Source of the DNA: CAVSWN01 sp046728115
GTDB lineage: Bacteria > Acidobacteriota > Vicinamibacteria > Vicinamibacterales > CAVVIG01
NCBI GenBank assembly: GCA_046728115.1
Contig: JBKPDW010000336.1
Coordinates: 1-6,530 of the forward strand
Length of the DNA: 6,530 nt
Reading direction: 5' to 3'
The stretch's first letter is position 1; the number at the start of each line of letters is the position of its first letter. A program made the position numbers and the translations under genes. Under the pieces are notes generated by a model. It searched no databases, was not told the origin of the DNA, and was given only the letters and a program-made list of their open reading frames with translations. Below, one piece after another: positions 6,407 through 6,530 of this stretch.

Positions 6407-6530
6407 GTGCAGGTCCTCAACGACACCAGCCAGCTCGCCGCCGCGCTCTCGCCGCTGCGCATGCGCGTCCTCCGCGAGATGCACCAGCCGGAGTCGGCGA
6501 CCAGCCTCGCGCCGCGTCTCGGACTGTCGC
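6407..6530 (+). CDS. ArsR-type winged-helix transcriptional regulator, partial (3' end beyond window)
   Basis: The first 41 residues are present, starting from GTG. After a short lead (MQVLNDTSQLAAAL), SPLRMRVLREM and ESATSLAPRLGLS form the first helices and the start of the recognition helix-turn-helix of ArsR/HTH_20-type repressors, which usually read LASPLRxRIL and then SAxxLAxRLGL. Such proteins are DNA-binding dimers that leave the operator on sensing a ligand or metal; the sensing residues lie outside the window. GTG is chosen because the promoter puts the transcript start there, family similarity begins soon after, and an in-frame TAA lies 18 bases upstream. Autoregulation through the overlapping inverted repeat is likely. 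It is transcribed divergently from the sulfatase cluster, but whether it controls that cluster or only genes to the right cannot be told. Confidence 0.8.
   Translation, partial: MQVLNDTSQLAAALSPLRMRVLREMHQPESATSLAPRLGLS

Noticed and set aside
6191..6484. A 97-codon minus-strand open frame across the ArsR promoter
   Set aside because: It runs through the AraC remnant, the promoter and the ArsR coding start, shows no recognisable motif and has no ribosome site.
1..6530. CRISPR arrays, tRNA or rRNA genes, transposases, phage genes or rho-independent terminators
   Set aside because: Reading both strands I saw no regularly spaced repeats, tRNA-like cloverleaf, mobile-element protein or GC hairpin followed by a T run.

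Overview
The window comes from a GC-rich bacterium. It is probably a Gram-negative environmental or soil-type proteobacterium or a relative: it encodes an OprB-type outer-membrane porin ending in the C-terminal Phe typical of beta-barrels, it uses strong Shine-Dalgarno sites, and coding codons mostly end in G or C. The taxon cannot be narrowed further from the sequence alone.

Most of the window (about 1-6058) is one minus-strand gene cluster read from right to left. It starts with a short, frameshifted hypothetical gene (6058-5896). Next is an intact 789-residue formylglycine-type arylsulfatase (5862-3493), which overlaps by ATGA an OprB-like porin (3496-2178) that carries a one-base deletion. 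Next is a Tat-exported sulfatase (2168-1188) that has lost about 200 residues, including the catalytic cysteine motif. Last is a second formylglycine-type sulfatase (1150 to beyond base 1), a paralogue of the first. Gaps are 9 and 37 bases or an overlap, and each downstream gene except the porin has a clear ribosome binding site, so this looks like an operon. Its likely role is scavenging sulfate or an alcohol moiety from organic sulfate esters: the porin would admit the anionic substrate and the sulfatases would hydrolyse it. No formylglycine-generating enzyme or sulfate transporter is visible here.

The right end (6059-6530) holds regulatory material on the plus strand. There is a decayed remnant of an AraC-family regulator (6168 to about 6300), then a near-consensus sigma-70 promoter with an inverted repeat over its -35 element and spacer. 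This promoter leads almost directly into the GTG start of an ArsR-type winged-helix repressor that runs off the window and is probably leaderless.

The striking overall feature is damage. Four of the seven gene-like units carry an indel or truncation, while the two large CSPTR sulfatases are clean over the part seen. Either the cluster is being eroded around two retained sulfatases, or the assembly carries indel errors; reads would decide. I found no phage, IS, CRISPR, tRNA or rRNA sequence, and no clearly new kind of system. The best leads are the core-deleted exported sulfatase, the small conserved-looking frameshifted gene ahead of the operon, and the leaderless ArsR gene with its operator.
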